A stretch of DNA of 64,000 nucleotides from CAXMST01 sp963700785 (GCA_963700785.1 CAVOYZ010000005.1:62001-126000), one strand, 5' to 3'. Shown: positions 43,389 to 52,158, counted from the stretch's first letter. A program made the numbers and translations. The notes: generated by a model from the sequence alone, not told the origin.

Positions 43389-43871
43389 TCAGACCGCGTC
43401 GTGCGTGCCGGTCTCTCGCACGATCCAGGCCTCGGGGCGATCGATCAGCTCGGCCACCGACTCCGGTAGCTCGCCCTGCACGAGCTGCGCGAGCGTCACC
43501 TCCTCGAGCACCGCCCGGAGGTTCGCGCGGACGGCGATCCAGACGTCCCGCAGCCGCTCGGCGGGACCTGGGTAGGAGGTCTCCTCGGGCGAGAGATCAT
43601 GGATGTTGGCGAGCGGCCCCTCGACCGCCCTGATCACGTCCGCGACCGTGACCTCGTCCGCCGGCCTGGCCAGCCAGTAGCCGCCGCGGGCGCCCCGCTT
43701 GGTCGCGACCAGGCCGGCCCGCTTCAGCTCGAGCATGATCTGCTCGAGGAACTGCAGCGGGATCCGCTGGGCCTCGGCCAGCACCGTCCCCTTGACCGGC
43801 GCCCGGTCCGGGCTTGCCGCCAGCTCCAGCGCCGCGCGGACGGCGTAGTCGGCTTTGGCTGAGATGCGCAT
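43389..43871 (-). CDS. Rrf2 family transcriptional regulator without cysteines
   Basis: A 160-residue Rrf2 protein: MRISAKADYAVRAALELAASP, the winged helix IPLQFLEQIMLELKRAGLVATKRGARGGYWLARP, then the dimer helix. The three cysteines that hold an iron-sulfur cluster in IscR and NsrR are absent; the protein has no cysteine at all, like the cysteine-metabolism regulator CymR. With a TSUP permease downstream and sulfur assimilation genes nearby, control of sulfur metabolism is the best guess. Confidence 0.88.
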   Translation of the reverse strand: MRISAKADYAVRAALELAASPDRAPVKGTVLAEAQRIPLQFLEQIMLELKRAGLVATKRGARGGYWLARPADEVTVADVIRAVEGPLANIHDLSPEETSYPGPAERLRDVWIAVRANLRAVLEEVTLAQLVQGELPESVAELIDRPEAWIVRETGTHDAV

Positions 43872-43910
43872 CTGGCTCCCTCGGGGCCCGGTCGGTAAGA
43901 ATGGTCGCCG

Positions 43911-44978
43911 ATGATCGACCTGCAGTCACATTCAACCGTGTCCGACGGCCAGCTGGAGCCGGCCGACGTCGTCCGCGCGGCCCACGAGGCCGGGGTGACG
44001 GTGATGTCGCTGACCGACCATGACGGGGTGGCCGGAGTCCCCGAGGCGGTCGCGACCGCCGAGCAGCTCGGAATCGAGTGCATCCCGGCGATCGAGATGT
44101 CGTGCGTGCACAAGTACTCGGAGGATCTCCACATCTGCGGCTACTGGGTCGATCTCGAGCGGATCCAGCCCGCCTGCGACCGCGCGCAGCAGGAGCGGGT
44201 CAACAGGGCGAAGGCGATCATCGCCAAGCTCAACGAGCACGGGGTCGACGTCAGCTTCGAGGCCGCGGTGGAGAAGGCCGGCGCGGCCGACGCGATCGGT
44301 CGCCCGCACATCGCCAAGGCGGCCGGCGCCGGTCCCGACCTCGGCCCGTTCTTCGAGGAGTACCTGGTCCCGGGGGCGAAGGCGTTCGTCTCCCGCGAAT
44401 GGCCGAGCGCCGAGCAGGCGGTCCGCCTGATCCATGACGCCGGCGGTCTCGCGGTCGTCGCCCATCCCTACTGGGACGTGAGCGAGCCCGAGCAGGTCCG
44501 CGACCTCGTCCAGAGCCTGGTCGAGGAGGTCGGCCTCGACGGGATCGAGACCTTCTATCCGCCCCACACCGCCGAGCAGACCCGGCACTGCCTCGAGCTC
44601 TGTGACGAGTTCGATCTGATCCCGACCGCCTCGAGCGACTTCCACGGCCCGACGCACAAGACCTTCAGCCGCTGGGGCGCCTACAACACCTACGGGCTCG
44701 GCGAGCCGTCGGCTACCGCCGAGGCCCTAGTCCGCTCGGGTCGCCCTCGCCGGCGCGGTCGCCGTCCTCCCCGAGCAGCCGCCCGCGGAGCCGGTGCGCC
44801 AGATAGACGACGAGGACGATCGCGCCGCCGCCGACGATCAGGATCGGGTCGGTCGGGGAGAGCTCCTCGAGCCGCGTCCCGAGGTACACGAACAGCGCCG
44901 TCAGCGGCAGATAGCCGACGGCGGTCGTCCACATCAGGCGGCCCAGCGGCACGTGGGCGGCGCCGGCGACGATCGTGA
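43911..44978 (+). CDS. PHP-domain metal-dependent hydrolase, 3' end doubtful
   Basis: PHP phosphoesterase with metal ligands in DLQSHSTVSDG, TDHDG, AIEMSC, GRPHIAKA, VVAHPYWD and ASSDFHGP. It resembles the TrpH/RNase AM group acting on nucleotide 3',5'-bisphosphates or short RNA. As read, an Arg-rich tail after residue 271 runs 266 bases antisense into the VTT membrane gene. Removing one base near 44711 gives the ending GEPSLPPRP and a stop at 44728-44730, leaving only an 18-base convergent overlap. The true protein is then about 272 residues. Confidence 0.87.
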   Translation: MIDLQSHSTVSDGQLEPADVVRAAHEAGVTVMSLTDHDGVAGVPEAVATAEQLGIECIPAIEMSCVHKYSEDLHICGYWVDLERIQPACDRAQQERVNRAKAIIAKLNEHGVDVSFEAAVEKAGAADAIGRPHIAKAAGAGPDLGPFFEEYLVPGAKAFVSREWPSAEQAVRLIHDAGGLAVVAHPYWDVSEPEQVRDLVQSLVEEVGLDGIETFYPPHTAEQTRHCLELCDEFDLIPTASSDFHGPTHKTFSRWGAYNTYGLGEPSATAEALVRSGRPRRRGRRPPRAAARGAGAPDRRRGRSRRRRRSGSGRSGRAPRAASRGTRTAPSAADSRRRSSTSGGPAARGRRRRRS

Positions 44979-45468
44979 ACAGGCTGAAGGGGACGATCGG
45001 GATCAGTCGCATCGAGAGCAGCAGGAAGGCTCCGCCGCGCTCGACCACGGCCTGGTAGCGGAGGAAGCGCCGCTCGCCGAACGCCCGGTAGAGCAGCGGT
45101 CGCGCGGCGCGACGGCCGATCTCCCAGGAGATCAGCGCGTTCAACAGCCAGCCGACCATCACCAGCAGCAACCCGAGCCAGAACCCCCAGACGAAGCCGG
45201 CCGCCGCGTTGAGGATCTCCGCCGGGTAGAAGACGATCGAGTGCAGCGCCGCCAGGACCAGCAGCGTGATCACGCCGGCGGCGCCCTCGAGGTTGGCGCG
45301 GAGCGCGTCCGTGTCGCCGCTGATCGCGTTGCCCGCCGCCTCTCGCAGGGCCGGGATCGCGGCGATCATCAGGCCGACGATCAGGATCGCGACGGCGGTG
45401 ACGGCGACGCCGACCAGCCCCGGATGCCCCTCGATCGGCTCTGCCGGCACGCGGCCGTCACCCGGCAC
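44713..45468 (-). CDS. TVP38/TMEM64 (VTT-domain) membrane protein
   Basis: A 251-residue DedA-like membrane protein. VTT landmarks: LHSIVFYPAEILNAAAGFVWGFWLG (about 80-104), ISWEIGRRAARPLL with the buried arginine, and MRLIPIVPFSLFTIVAGAAHV (about 153-173). VTT proteins act as lipid scramblases or undecaprenyl/lipid carriers. The N-terminal hydrophobic stretch acts as anchor. Ends in a charged cytoplasmic tail. Confidence 0.88.
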   Translation of the reverse strand: MPGDGRVPAEPIEGHPGLVGVAVTAVAILIVGLMIAAIPALREAAGNAISGDTDALRANLEGAAGVITLLVLAALHSIVFYPAEILNAAAGFVWGFWLGLLLVMVGWLLNALISWEIGRRAARPLLYRAFGERRFLRYQAVVERGGAFLLLSMRLIPIVPFSLFTIVAGAAHVPLGRLMWTTAVGYLPLTALFVYLGTRLEELSPTDPILIVGGGAIVLVVYLAHRLRGRLLGEDGDRAGEGDPSGLGPRR

Positions 45469-45482
45469 GGTCGGGGCCTTGC

Positions 45483-45854
45483 TCAGTCCTGCGCGCGGGC
45501 GATCGCCGACAGCAGCGCCACGGCGGTGGCGCTGGCGAGCGCCATCAGCGAGGTCCGGCGCGGGAGCGAGCGGGTCGCGTAGGAGTGGGCGAAGATCGCG
45601 ATGTCAGGCAGCTGGACGGCGAGGACCACATCCCGGGCCTGGCGATGGCCGGAGAGCGCTGCACCGGCGATCACGAGGTGGCGGACCGCAAACAGGCGCC
45701 AGCCGAGCGCACCGGCGCCGGTCAGCTCCGCGGGGTCGACCCCGTAGATCCGCAGCAGGGTTCGCGGGAACAGCAGCGCGCCGACGCCGATCAGCAGCGC
45801 GAACGCGGCGACACCGCGGTAGATCGATTCCCCGGTTGGCTGCCGATCTCCCAT
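45483..45854 (-). CDS. Four-span membrane protein, 123 residues, function unknown
   Basis: Starts at an ATG with TACGGT six bases upstream (leaderless pattern). Hydrophobic segments at about residues 13-33, 45-65, 75-90 and 100-118 with polar loops (GYRRQ-like HRQARDVVLAVQLPD). Resembles DUF4267-type small membrane proteins, but the match is by pattern only. It lies 14 bases before the VTT gene on the same strand. Confidence 0.65.
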   Translation of the reverse strand: MGDRQPTGESIYRGVAAFALLIGVGALLFPRTLLRIYGVDPAELTGAGALGWRLFAVRHLVIAGAALSGHRQARDVVLAVQLPDIAIFAHSYATRSLPRRTSLMALASATAVALLSAIARAQD

Positions 45855-45955
45855 CCGACGACCGTACCCAAAACGGTCGGCTGCGGCAGATCGCCACGGC
45901 CCCGGCCGGCGAGCGCCGGGGCCCGCCACTCGCATCCGCTGGTCCGCCGGCGCCG

Positions 45956-46513
45956 CTAGGCGCTCGGGATCAGCCCCTCGGCCTCGAGGTAGTCGATGAT
46001 CACCTGAGCGGACTGCTCCGGAGTCTTGTCCGACGTCTCGACCCGGATCTCGGGGTTCTCGGGGGCCTCGTAGGGATCGGAGACGCCGGTGAACTCGGGG
46101 ATCTCGCCGGAGCGGGCCTTCGCGTAGAGCCCCTTCGTGTCGCGGGCCTCGCAGTCCTCGAGCGAGGTCGCGATGAAGCACTCGACGAAGGTGCTGTTCC
46201 CGTCGTGCATCTTCCGCACGTGATCGCGGGTCTCGATGTAGGGCGAGATCGCCGCTGTGACCACCGGTACGCCGTTGCGCGAGAGCAGGTCCGCGACGAA
46301 GCCGATCCGCTCGATGTTGGTGTCCCGGTCCTCCTTCGAGAAGCCGAGGCCCTTCGAGAGGTGCTCGCGGACGACGTCACCGTCAAGCACCTCGAGCGGG
46401 ATCTCCCGCTCCTCGAAGGTGTCGATCAGGACGTCTGTGATCGTCGACTTGCCGGAGCCGGAGAGCCCGGTCATCCAGAGCGTGAAGCCCTTGTGGCCGT
46501 CGTCATTGGACAT
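45956..46513 (-). CDS. cysC: Adenylylsulfate (APS) kinase
   Basis: A 185-residue APS kinase, full length. P-loop WMTGLSGSGKST (residues 13-24), DGDVVREHLSKGLGFSKEDRDTNIERIG (APS binding) and ECFIATSLEDCEARDTKGLYAKAR (lid). It phosphorylates APS to PAPS. Last gene of the minus-strand sulfur operon, 60 bases after sat. Because the reductase here is of APS type, PAPS is probably made for sulfotransferases rather than for reduction. Confidence 0.95.
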   Translation of the reverse strand: MSNDDGHKGFTLWMTGLSGSGKSTITDVLIDTFEEREIPLEVLDGDVVREHLSKGLGFSKEDRDTNIERIGFVADLLSRNGVPVVTAAISPYIETRDHVRKMHDGNSTFVECFIATSLEDCEARDTKGLYAKARSGEIPEFTGVSDPYEAPENPEIRVETSDKTPEQSAQVIIDYLEAEGLIPSA

Positions 46514-46573
46514 GGTCAGTGTTCTCCTTGTTCTCGTGTCTGTCGCCTGAGTGGCTGGGGGTTTCGGTCGCGC

Positions 46574-47641
46574 CTAGAGATTCTTGTAGGCATCGATCAG
46601 GATCGCGGCGACCTCGTGCCGGGTGAACTCGTGTGGCGGCTCCTCGCCGTTCTCGAGCATCTCGCGGACCTTGGTCCCCGAGAGGAAGAGCCGATCGTCG
46701 GGGGTGTGGGGGCAGGTCTTGTGGGAGCCGAGGCCCTCGCACTTGTAGCACCAGAAGGTGTGCTCGAACATCAGCGGCCGGATCCCGAGCTTGTCGATGT
46801 CGACGTCGTCGAAGATGGCCTGCGCGTCGTAGGTCCCGTAGTAGTCGCCGACGCCGGCGTGATCGCGGCCGACGATGAAGTGCGTGGCGCCGTAGTTGCG
46901 CCGCACGACCGCGTGGAAGATCGCCTCGCGCGGACCGGCGTAGCGCATCGCTGCCGGGTTGACGCCGAGCACCACGCGGTCGTTGGGGTAGTAGTTCTCC
47001 ATCAGAACCTCGTAGCACTTCATCCGCACGTCGGCGGGGATGTCGCCCTTCTTGGTCTCGCCGATCAGCGGGTGCAAGAAGAGGCCGTCGCTTACCTCCA
47101 GCGCCGCCTTGGTCAGGTACTCGTGGGCGCGGTGGATCGGGTTCCGGGTCTGGAAGGCGACGATCCGCTTCCAGCCGCGGTCGGCGAACTCCTTGCGCGA
47201 CTGCTCCGGGGTGAAGTAGCGGCGCATGAAGGCCTCCTCATGATCGGGCATGTCGTCGGCCTCGATCGCGCCGGCGAGGCACCGGTTGCCCTCCTCATAG
47301 GTGGCGGCGACGCCCGGATGGGCCTCGTCGGTCGTCCGGTAGACGTGCTCCGCCTCCTTCGCCACATCGCGCTCGAAGATCTCGCTGACGCGGATCCGCC
47401 CAAGCGGCTTGCCGTTGGCGGCGCTGAGCGCGACCACGTCACCCTCGGCGGCGTCGAGGTCGGTGGCGAGCACGACCGGGATCGGCCAGACCTCCTCGCC
47501 GCCGGCGAGGGTCATGCTCTCGACCGAGGACTTCCAGTCCTCGGAGCCCATGAAGCCCTCGAGCGGGGCGAAGCCGCCGTTGGCGAGCAGCTCGAAGTCG
47601 GCAGTCTGGCGGGCGGAAAGGGTCAGGGACTTGTCGCTCAT
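46574..47641 (-). CDS. sat: Sulfate adenylyltransferase (ATP sulfurylase)
   Basis: A 355-residue single-chain ATP sulfurylase making APS from sulfate and ATP. Active-site blocks: QTRNPIHRAHEYL (about 163-175), the HxxH nucleotide motif, and GRDHAGVGDYYGTYDAQ (about 260-276). C-terminal CYKCEGLGSHKTCPH with clustered cysteines and a histidine is the zinc-type site known in bacterial Sat. No fused kinase domain, consistent with the separate cysC downstream. 90 bases after cysH. Confidence 0.95.
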   Translation of the reverse strand: MSDKSLTLSARQTADFELLANGGFAPLEGFMGSEDWKSSVESMTLAGGEEVWPIPVVLATDLDAAEGDVVALSAANGKPLGRIRVSEIFERDVAKEAEHVYRTTDEAHPGVAATYEEGNRCLAGAIEADDMPDHEEAFMRRYFTPEQSRKEFADRGWKRIVAFQTRNPIHRAHEYLTKAALEVSDGLFLHPLIGETKKGDIPADVRMKCYEVLMENYYPNDRVVLGVNPAAMRYAGPREAIFHAVVRRNYGATHFIVGRDHAGVGDYYGTYDAQAIFDDVDIDKLGIRPLMFEHTFWCYKCEGLGSHKTCPHTPDDRLFLSGTKVREMLENGEEPPHEFTRHEVAAILIDAYKNL

Positions 47642-47731
47642 CGGTTTCTTCAGGCTCCTAGCTCTGTAGTTCGTCTCAGGGTGGGTTGCTGCGGGTCCGG
47701 GTCAACTGCCGGCCGGAACCCCGTGGCGGCG

Positions 47732-48565
47732 CTACTCGTGCAGCCCGCACTCGGTCTTGTGGGCGTCGGCCCACCGGCCCGAACGTGGATGGCCGTCGGC
47801 GCCCGGCGGGCGGGTGCAGTGAGTGCACCCGATCGAGGGGTAGCCGGCGTCGTGCAGCGGGTTGTAGGGGAGGTTGTTCGCATTGATGTAGTTCCAGACT
47901 TCCGCCTCGGTCCAGTCGGCAAGCGGGTTCAGCTTCCACAGACCGAAGCGCCGGTCCCAGCCGAACTTGGCCGCGCCGGCCCGGGTGGTGGAGTCCTCAC
48001 GTCGGATCCCCGACACCCAGCAGTCGACACCAGAGAGCGCCTCCCGCATCGGCTCGACCTTTCGAATCCCGCAGCAGGCGTCCGGTTGACGGTGCCACAG
48101 GTTAGCGCCGTAGAGGTCCTCCTGCTCTTGCAGCGAGATTCCGGCGTGCCGCTCGAACTCGATCCCGTAGTGGGCGGCGAGCGCGTCGCGCGTCGCGTAC
48201 GTCTCCTCGAACAGCACATCGGTGTCGAGAAAGAAGAACCGGGCAGCCGGCTCGATCCGCAGCGCGATGTCCATGATCACGGTGCCGGTCTTCTGGAAGG
48301 AGGTCGCGAAACGCAGCTCGGGATGGAAGGTCGCCAGCGCCCAGCGGATCGTCTCAGCGGCGTCCCGGGACTCGAGCTCGGCGCTGATCTCCCGCGGGTC
48401 GACCGGCTCGCCGCCGGCGGTCGTCAGCTCCGATGCCCGCCTGCGCGGCTTCGCCTCGCCGGGCACGCGGCCGACGTCGAGATCGGCGATCCGGTCGCCA
48501 CGGGCGGCTGATTCCGGGCGGGACTGGGCCCGCCTGCTGCTGCCACGGGTGACGGGGGCCGCCAT
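47732..48565 (-). CDS. cysH: Assimilatory adenylylsulfate (APS) reductase
   Basis: A 277-residue reductase. Two cysteine pairs, CCGIRKVEP (about 177) and CTHCTRPPGADGHPRSGRW (about 258), coordinate a [4Fe-4S] cluster and mark the APS-using type; the catalytic ECGLHE stands at the C-terminus. P-loop-like SFQKTGTVIMDIALR and FFLDTDVLFEETYATRD are the PP-loop nucleotide region. It reduces APS to sulfite with thioredoxin. The first 55 residues are basic and disordered. 26 bases after the sulfite reductase gene. Confidence 0.93.
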   Translation of the reverse strand: MAAPVTRGSSRRAQSRPESAARGDRIADLDVGRVPGEAKPRRRASELTTAGGEPVDPREISAELESRDAAETIRWALATFHPELRFATSFQKTGTVIMDIALRIEPAARFFFLDTDVLFEETYATRDALAAHYGIEFERHAGISLQEQEDLYGANLWHRQPDACCGIRKVEPMREALSGVDCWVSGIRREDSTTRAGAAKFGWDRRFGLWKLNPLADWTEAEVWNYINANNLPYNPLHDAGYPSIGCTHCTRPPGADGHPRSGRWADAHKTECGLHE

Positions 48566-48591
48566 GTTCTGCCCGGTTTCAGCGCGCGTCG

Positions 48592-50469
48592 CTAGACCGC
48601 GCACTCGCCTTCGCCGCGTTCGACCTTGTAGGGATCGCGGCGGCTCCAGTCGATGAACTGAAGCAGGTTGTCGACGTTGAACTCGGCCGGCAGCGCGAGC
48701 TCCTCGATCTCCCGCTCGAAGCGGGACGTCCCGACTCGCTCGGCGTAGTCGTTGAACTCCTCGCCCTCGGCGCGCTCGGACTCGTACATGCGAATCCAGC
48801 GCTCGACGGCGTCCGGAACGCGCTTCGCCGGCAGCCGCACCTTGAGTCGCGTCCCGTAGACGACCTTGCCGCCGGTGACGTCGCCACCGATGTGAGGAAT
48901 GTAGGCGGGCATCTGGTGGCCGCCGACCTTGAGCGAGGCGCCGTAGAAGCCGATGTTGGCGATGTGGTGCTGGCTGCACCCGTTCGGGCAGCCGCTCATC
49001 TTCAGGTGGATCCGCTTGCTCAGCTCGTCGCTGATCTCCATCTCGGTCACCCGCTCCTCGAGCGCCCGGTTGAGGCCCATCGATGAGGTGATCCCGAGCT
49101 TGCACGAGTCGGTGCCCGGGCAGCTCACCGTGTCGGTGATCGTCTGCGCGCCGGCCTGGCCGAGCCCGAGCTCGCCGAGCCGCAGGTAGACGTCGTAGAG
49201 CGCCTCGTCGCGGACCCAGCGCAGGACCAGGTTCTGGTCGATCGTGGTTCGCGCGTTGCCGCCGGTGAACTCGCGCATCAGCTGCGCGAGGCCCCGGAAC
49301 TGCTCCGGCCGGAGATCGCCGCGGGTCACCTTGACCTCGACGGTCGAGAAGCCCTGCTGCCGTTGCGGGCGGACGTTGTCGGCGCAGAAGGCCTCGAACT
49401 CGGAGTGGTCGCCGTTCGGCGAGCTGACGGCCGACCGGCGCTCGGGCGCGCGGCGCTCCTCATCGATCTGGCCGATCAGGTGATCGATCGAGAAGTCGCG
49501 CTCGGCGACCCAATCACCGCTCAACTCGCGGTCGATCATCTCGCGGAACGCGTCGATCCCGATCTTGTCGACCAGGACCTTGATCCTGGCCCGGGCGCGA
49601 TTCACGCGGAGCCAGTCCTGGCGATCGAAGACCCGGAAGACGGCCTCGGAGACCTTGAGGAAGTCGCCGTTGTCGGCCGCCACGAACTCGTAGAGGGTCG
49701 GGGCGATCCGGGGCATGATCGAGGTGCCGCCGCCGACCCGGATCTCGAAGCCCTTGACCCCGTCGCGGATCCGCGGGATGAAGCCGATGTCGTGGATCCC
49801 GGTGATCGCCCGGTCGGCGTCAGAGGAGGTGAACGCCGTCTTCACCTTGCGCGGCATCAACTGCGTCGTCGGATGGCGGACGAAGTAGCGCACGTAGGCG
49901 ATCGCGTGGTTCGTCGGATCGAAGATCTCGTCCTCGCAGACGCCGGCATAGGGGTCGCCGGTGACGTTGCGGACCGTGTTGCCGCAGCCCTCCCGGCTGG
50001 AGAGCCCCGAGGCGCTGATCACCTTGATCAGCTCCTTCATGTCGGGCAGGGGCACGTGGTGGATCTGGATGTTCTGGCGGGTCGTGATGTGGCCCTTGTT
50101 GAGCGGCGCCCAGCGCTCGATCACCTCCGCGAACGAGTCCATCTGGTCGGGGGTCACCCCGCCGAGCGGCAGCTTCACGCGGACCATCTGCACATCCGGC
50201 TGCCGCTGGCCGTAGACGCCCTGCTTGAGCCGGAAGCCGATGAACTGGTCCTCGGCCACCTCGCCCTCGAGGAACCTCTCCGCCTCGTGATCGAAGTCCT
50301 CGAACTCGTCGACGAGGATCGGGATCACATGGCCGGGGACGTTGTCGTAGACCTCCGGGTTCTCGCGCGAGCCGAGCCTGCCCTTGCCCTGCTGCTGCTT
50401 GCCGAGGTCCTGATCGAGGTCAGCCTCTGTGCCCTTGGCCTTCGGCAGTGCTGCCGCTGTCGGCTCCAT
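48592..50469 (-). CDS. sir: Ferredoxin-type sulfite (nitrite) reductase
   Basis: A 625-residue siroheme/[4Fe-4S] reductase. Cluster cysteines are in VSCPGTDSCKLGI and MSGCPNGCSQHHIANIGFYG. The N-terminal ferrodoxin-like half has LPLGGVTPDQMDSFAEVIERW and TTRQNIQIHHVPL. Nitrite and sulfite reductases of this family look alike; the operon with cysH, sat and cysC supports sulfite. It is the first gene of the operon; GGGGG lies 9-13 bases before the ATG. The first 35 residues are a charged low-complexity extension. Confidence 0.93.
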   Translation of the reverse strand: MEPTAAALPKAKGTEADLDQDLGKQQQGKGRLGSRENPEVYDNVPGHVIPILVDEFEDFDHEAERFLEGEVAEDQFIGFRLKQGVYGQRQPDVQMVRVKLPLGGVTPDQMDSFAEVIERWAPLNKGHITTRQNIQIHHVPLPDMKELIKVISASGLSSREGCGNTVRNVTGDPYAGVCEDEIFDPTNHAIAYVRYFVRHPTTQLMPRKVKTAFTSSDADRAITGIHDIGFIPRIRDGVKGFEIRVGGGTSIMPRIAPTLYEFVAADNGDFLKVSEAVFRVFDRQDWLRVNRARARIKVLVDKIGIDAFREMIDRELSGDWVAERDFSIDHLIGQIDEERRAPERRSAVSSPNGDHSEFEAFCADNVRPQRQQGFSTVEVKVTRGDLRPEQFRGLAQLMREFTGGNARTTIDQNLVLRWVRDEALYDVYLRLGELGLGQAGAQTITDTVSCPGTDSCKLGITSSMGLNRALEERVTEMEISDELSKRIHLKMSGCPNGCSQHHIANIGFYGASLKVGGHQMPAYIPHIGGDVTGGKVVYGTRLKVRLPAKRVPDAVERWIRMYESERAEGEEFNDYAERVGTSRFEREIEELALPAEFNVDNLLQFIDWSRRDPYKVERGEGECAV

Positions 50470-50527
50470 CGGAGATCGATCCCCCTGAGGTCGTGAGTGG
50501 CAGTGCCAGGGGAAACCGTATCAAAGT

Positions 50528-50552
50528 ACCTAAACCTGACCGACTTTTAGGT
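50528..50552. promoter_or_regulatory. Inverted repeat upstream of the sulfite reductase operon
   Basis: ACCTAAA and TTTAGGT form seven-base perfect arms with an 11-base spacer, 59 bases before the sulfite reductase start and in an AT-rich island. The half-site TTAGGT also occurs in the TSUP promoter (43345-43350). Likely operator of the operon. Confidence 0.55.
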
Positions 50553-50592
50553 GTATTCGGCCGGGCGGGTGTATGTGGTTGGCGCGGCTGCC

Positions 50593-50802
50593 TCAGTCGA
50601 CCTCGGAGCCCTCGATCAGGAAGGCGACGCGGACGTGGGCCCGGTACTCGTCGAGGTTCTCCCCGCGCAGTCCGGTGCTGACGATGTCGACCGCGCGGAT
50701 GTTGCGCAGCGAGCCCTCGGCGCTCTTCAGCGCCTGACGGGCTGCGTCGTCGGTCGATTGCTTCGAGCTGCCGACCAGCTCGATGATCTTCACTACTGCC
50801 AC
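50593..50802 (-). CDS. Dodecin-type flavin-binding protein
   Basis: A 69-residue dodecin: KIIELVGSSKQSTDDAARQAL, then LRNIRAVDIVSTGLR and YRAHVRVAFLIE, covering the beta-alpha-beta-beta fold that assembles into a dodecamer storing flavin or CoA-bound ligands. The GTG at 50802 has GAGGAGG upstream and matches the usual family length; an upstream ATG in frame would add nine atypical residues. It lies 123 bases from sir and is transcribed the same way. Confidence 0.9.
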   Translation of the reverse strand: MAVVKIIELVGSSKQSTDDAARQALKSAEGSLRNIRAVDIVSTGLRGENLDEYRAHVRVAFLIEGSEVD

Positions 50803-50872
50803 AGGGGGCCTCCTCGGGACGTTTGCCAAGCGGTCATCGAGGGACTCTAAGGGCGGCGCCCGAAGCCGGTGC

Positions 50873-51140
50873 TCAGGGCAGGTGCGAGTGCCGGGCGCCC
50901 CAGGTTCGGGGCTCGCCCCACGGGGAGGCGAAGGCGTCCTTGGCGCCGGTCCCCTCGAGCAGCGCCGCCCGCTGCCACGGGTTTGCCCTGCCGCCGCCGG
51001 GCGCCGGAACGGGGGCGGTCTCGGAGAGGAAGCGCTCGACCGCGGCGACGATCGCCGCCGCCTCGTCGGCGGAGGCGGGAGCCGAGCATCTCGATCCGAG
51101 GTCTCGGCGGCCTGCGATTTCCGTTGCCGGCGGAGCTCAC
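50873..51140 (-). pseudogene. Acyl-CoA carboxylase epsilon-like subunit, interrupted by a one-base frameshift
   Basis: From a GTG at 51140 (AAGG eight bases before) the frame reads SSAGNGNRRPPRPRIEMLG, then at about 51078-51086 the reading must shift by one base to continue as PASADEAAAIVAAVERFLSE, NPWQRAALLEG and FASPWGEPRTWG to a stop at 50873. The combined 88-residue product has the pattern of actinobacterial biotin carboxylase epsilon subunits (helix AAAIVAAVERFL and WxRAALLEG tail), small activators of acyl-CoA carboxylases. The matching beta subunit lies 1 kb away on the same strand. Either a sequence error or a broken gene. Confidence 0.65.
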
Positions 51141-51189
51141 CCGCTGAACCTTAGTGGCGGCGGCGCGGTTGAATGGCGCCATCGCCCTG

Positions 51190-52125
51190 ATGTTCGACAG
51201 CGACGCGGTGCTGGCTGCGGTCCCGCCCGAGCGGGCGATCGAGCTGACCCGGACGGCATTCGAGCGCCATCGCCGCGGGGAGTGGGAGATGCCGCCGAAG
51301 GTCTACGTGAGCGCGCCGCCGGACGGTGACTTCCGGGCGATGCCGGCGCGTGGCGGCGGCTACGCGGCCCTGAAGTGGGTGACCTCGTTCCCGCACAACC
51401 CCGATCGCGGCCTGCCGGTCGTCACCGGCGCCCTGCTGCTCTCGAGCGCCGTCACCGGAGAGCTGCTCGCGATCCTCGACTGCGCCGCGGTGACCTCGCT
51501 TCGCACCGGGGCGGCCGCGGCGGTCTCCGCCGAGGTGCTCGCGCGCCGCCACGATGCCGGCGTCGGCCTGATCGGCTGCGGCGTCAACGGCGCCTGGGCC
51601 GCCCGCTGCCTGGCGGCGGCCGGATTCGGCCCGGGGGTCTGCGCCGATCTGCGCACCGAGCGCGCCGAGGAGCTCGCCGCCGAGCTCGGCTGGCGCGTCG
51701 GCACCCGCGAGGAGGCCGTCGCCCAGGAGGTGGTGGCGACGGTGACCCCGGGCGAGCAGCCGGTCGTCCTCGCCGGCGAGCTGATCCCCGGCGCCCACAT
51801 CGCGGTGCTCGGGGCCGATGCGGTGGGCAAGGCTGAGGTCGATCCGGGGGAGCTGCGGCGCTGCCGGCTGTTCTGCGACGAATGGCGGCAGGCCTCAGGC
51901 GGCGGCGAGCTGGCCGGGGCGGCCGCCCGCGGGGAGGTCTCGGAGGCGGATGTGACGCCGATCGGGGCGGTCCTGGCCGGTGAGGCCGAGGGGCGTCGCT
52001 CCGACGAGGAGATCACCCTGTTCGATTCGACCGGCCTGGCGATCCAGGACCTGGCGATCGCGATCGCCGCCTACGAGGCCGCGACATCGGGAGCAGTCGC
52101 GGCGCTCCGGATCGAGTTCGGCTGA
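51190..52125 (+). CDS. Ornithine cyclodeaminase/mu-crystallin family protein
   Basis: A 311-residue protein of the OCD family: MFDSDAVLAAVPPERAIELTRTAF, GDFRAMPARGGGYAALKWVTSFPHN, the hinge TGELLAILDCAAVTSLRTGAAAAV and the Rossmann motif VGLIGCGVNGAWAARCL. Family enzymes include ornithine cyclodeaminase, alanine dehydrogenase and ketimine reductases; substrate not predictable. A GTG at 51154 in the same frame would add 12 residues; no ribosome site supports either. It sits on the opposite strand between two acyl-CoA carboxylase genes. Confidence 0.82.
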   Translation: MFDSDAVLAAVPPERAIELTRTAFERHRRGEWEMPPKVYVSAPPDGDFRAMPARGGGYAALKWVTSFPHNPDRGLPVVTGALLLSSAVTGELLAILDCAAVTSLRTGAAAAVSAEVLARRHDAGVGLIGCGVNGAWAARCLAAAGFGPGVCADLRTERAEELAAELGWRVGTREEAVAQEVVATVTPGEQPVVLAGELIPGAHIAVLGADAVGKAEVDPGELRRCRLFCDEWRQASGGGELAGAAARGEVSEADVTPIGAVLAGEAEGRRSDEEITLFDSTGLAIQDLAIAIAAYEAATSGAVAALRIEFG

Positions 52126-52158
52126 GGCCGCTCTCCCGCCTCTGAGGAGCGCCCTCAG
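52122..52158. terminator. Hairpin spanning both stops of convergent genes
   Basis: CTGAGGCCGCTC (52122-52133) pairs with GAGCGCCCTCAG (52147-52158) with one mismatch. The left arm contains the stop of the cyclodeaminase-like gene and the right arm that of the carboxylase. Likely bidirectional terminator. Confidence 0.5.

Noticed and set aside
45266..48511. 1081-residue plus-strand frame opposite cysC, sat and cysH
   Set aside because: Mirrors three well-supported genes on the minus strand.
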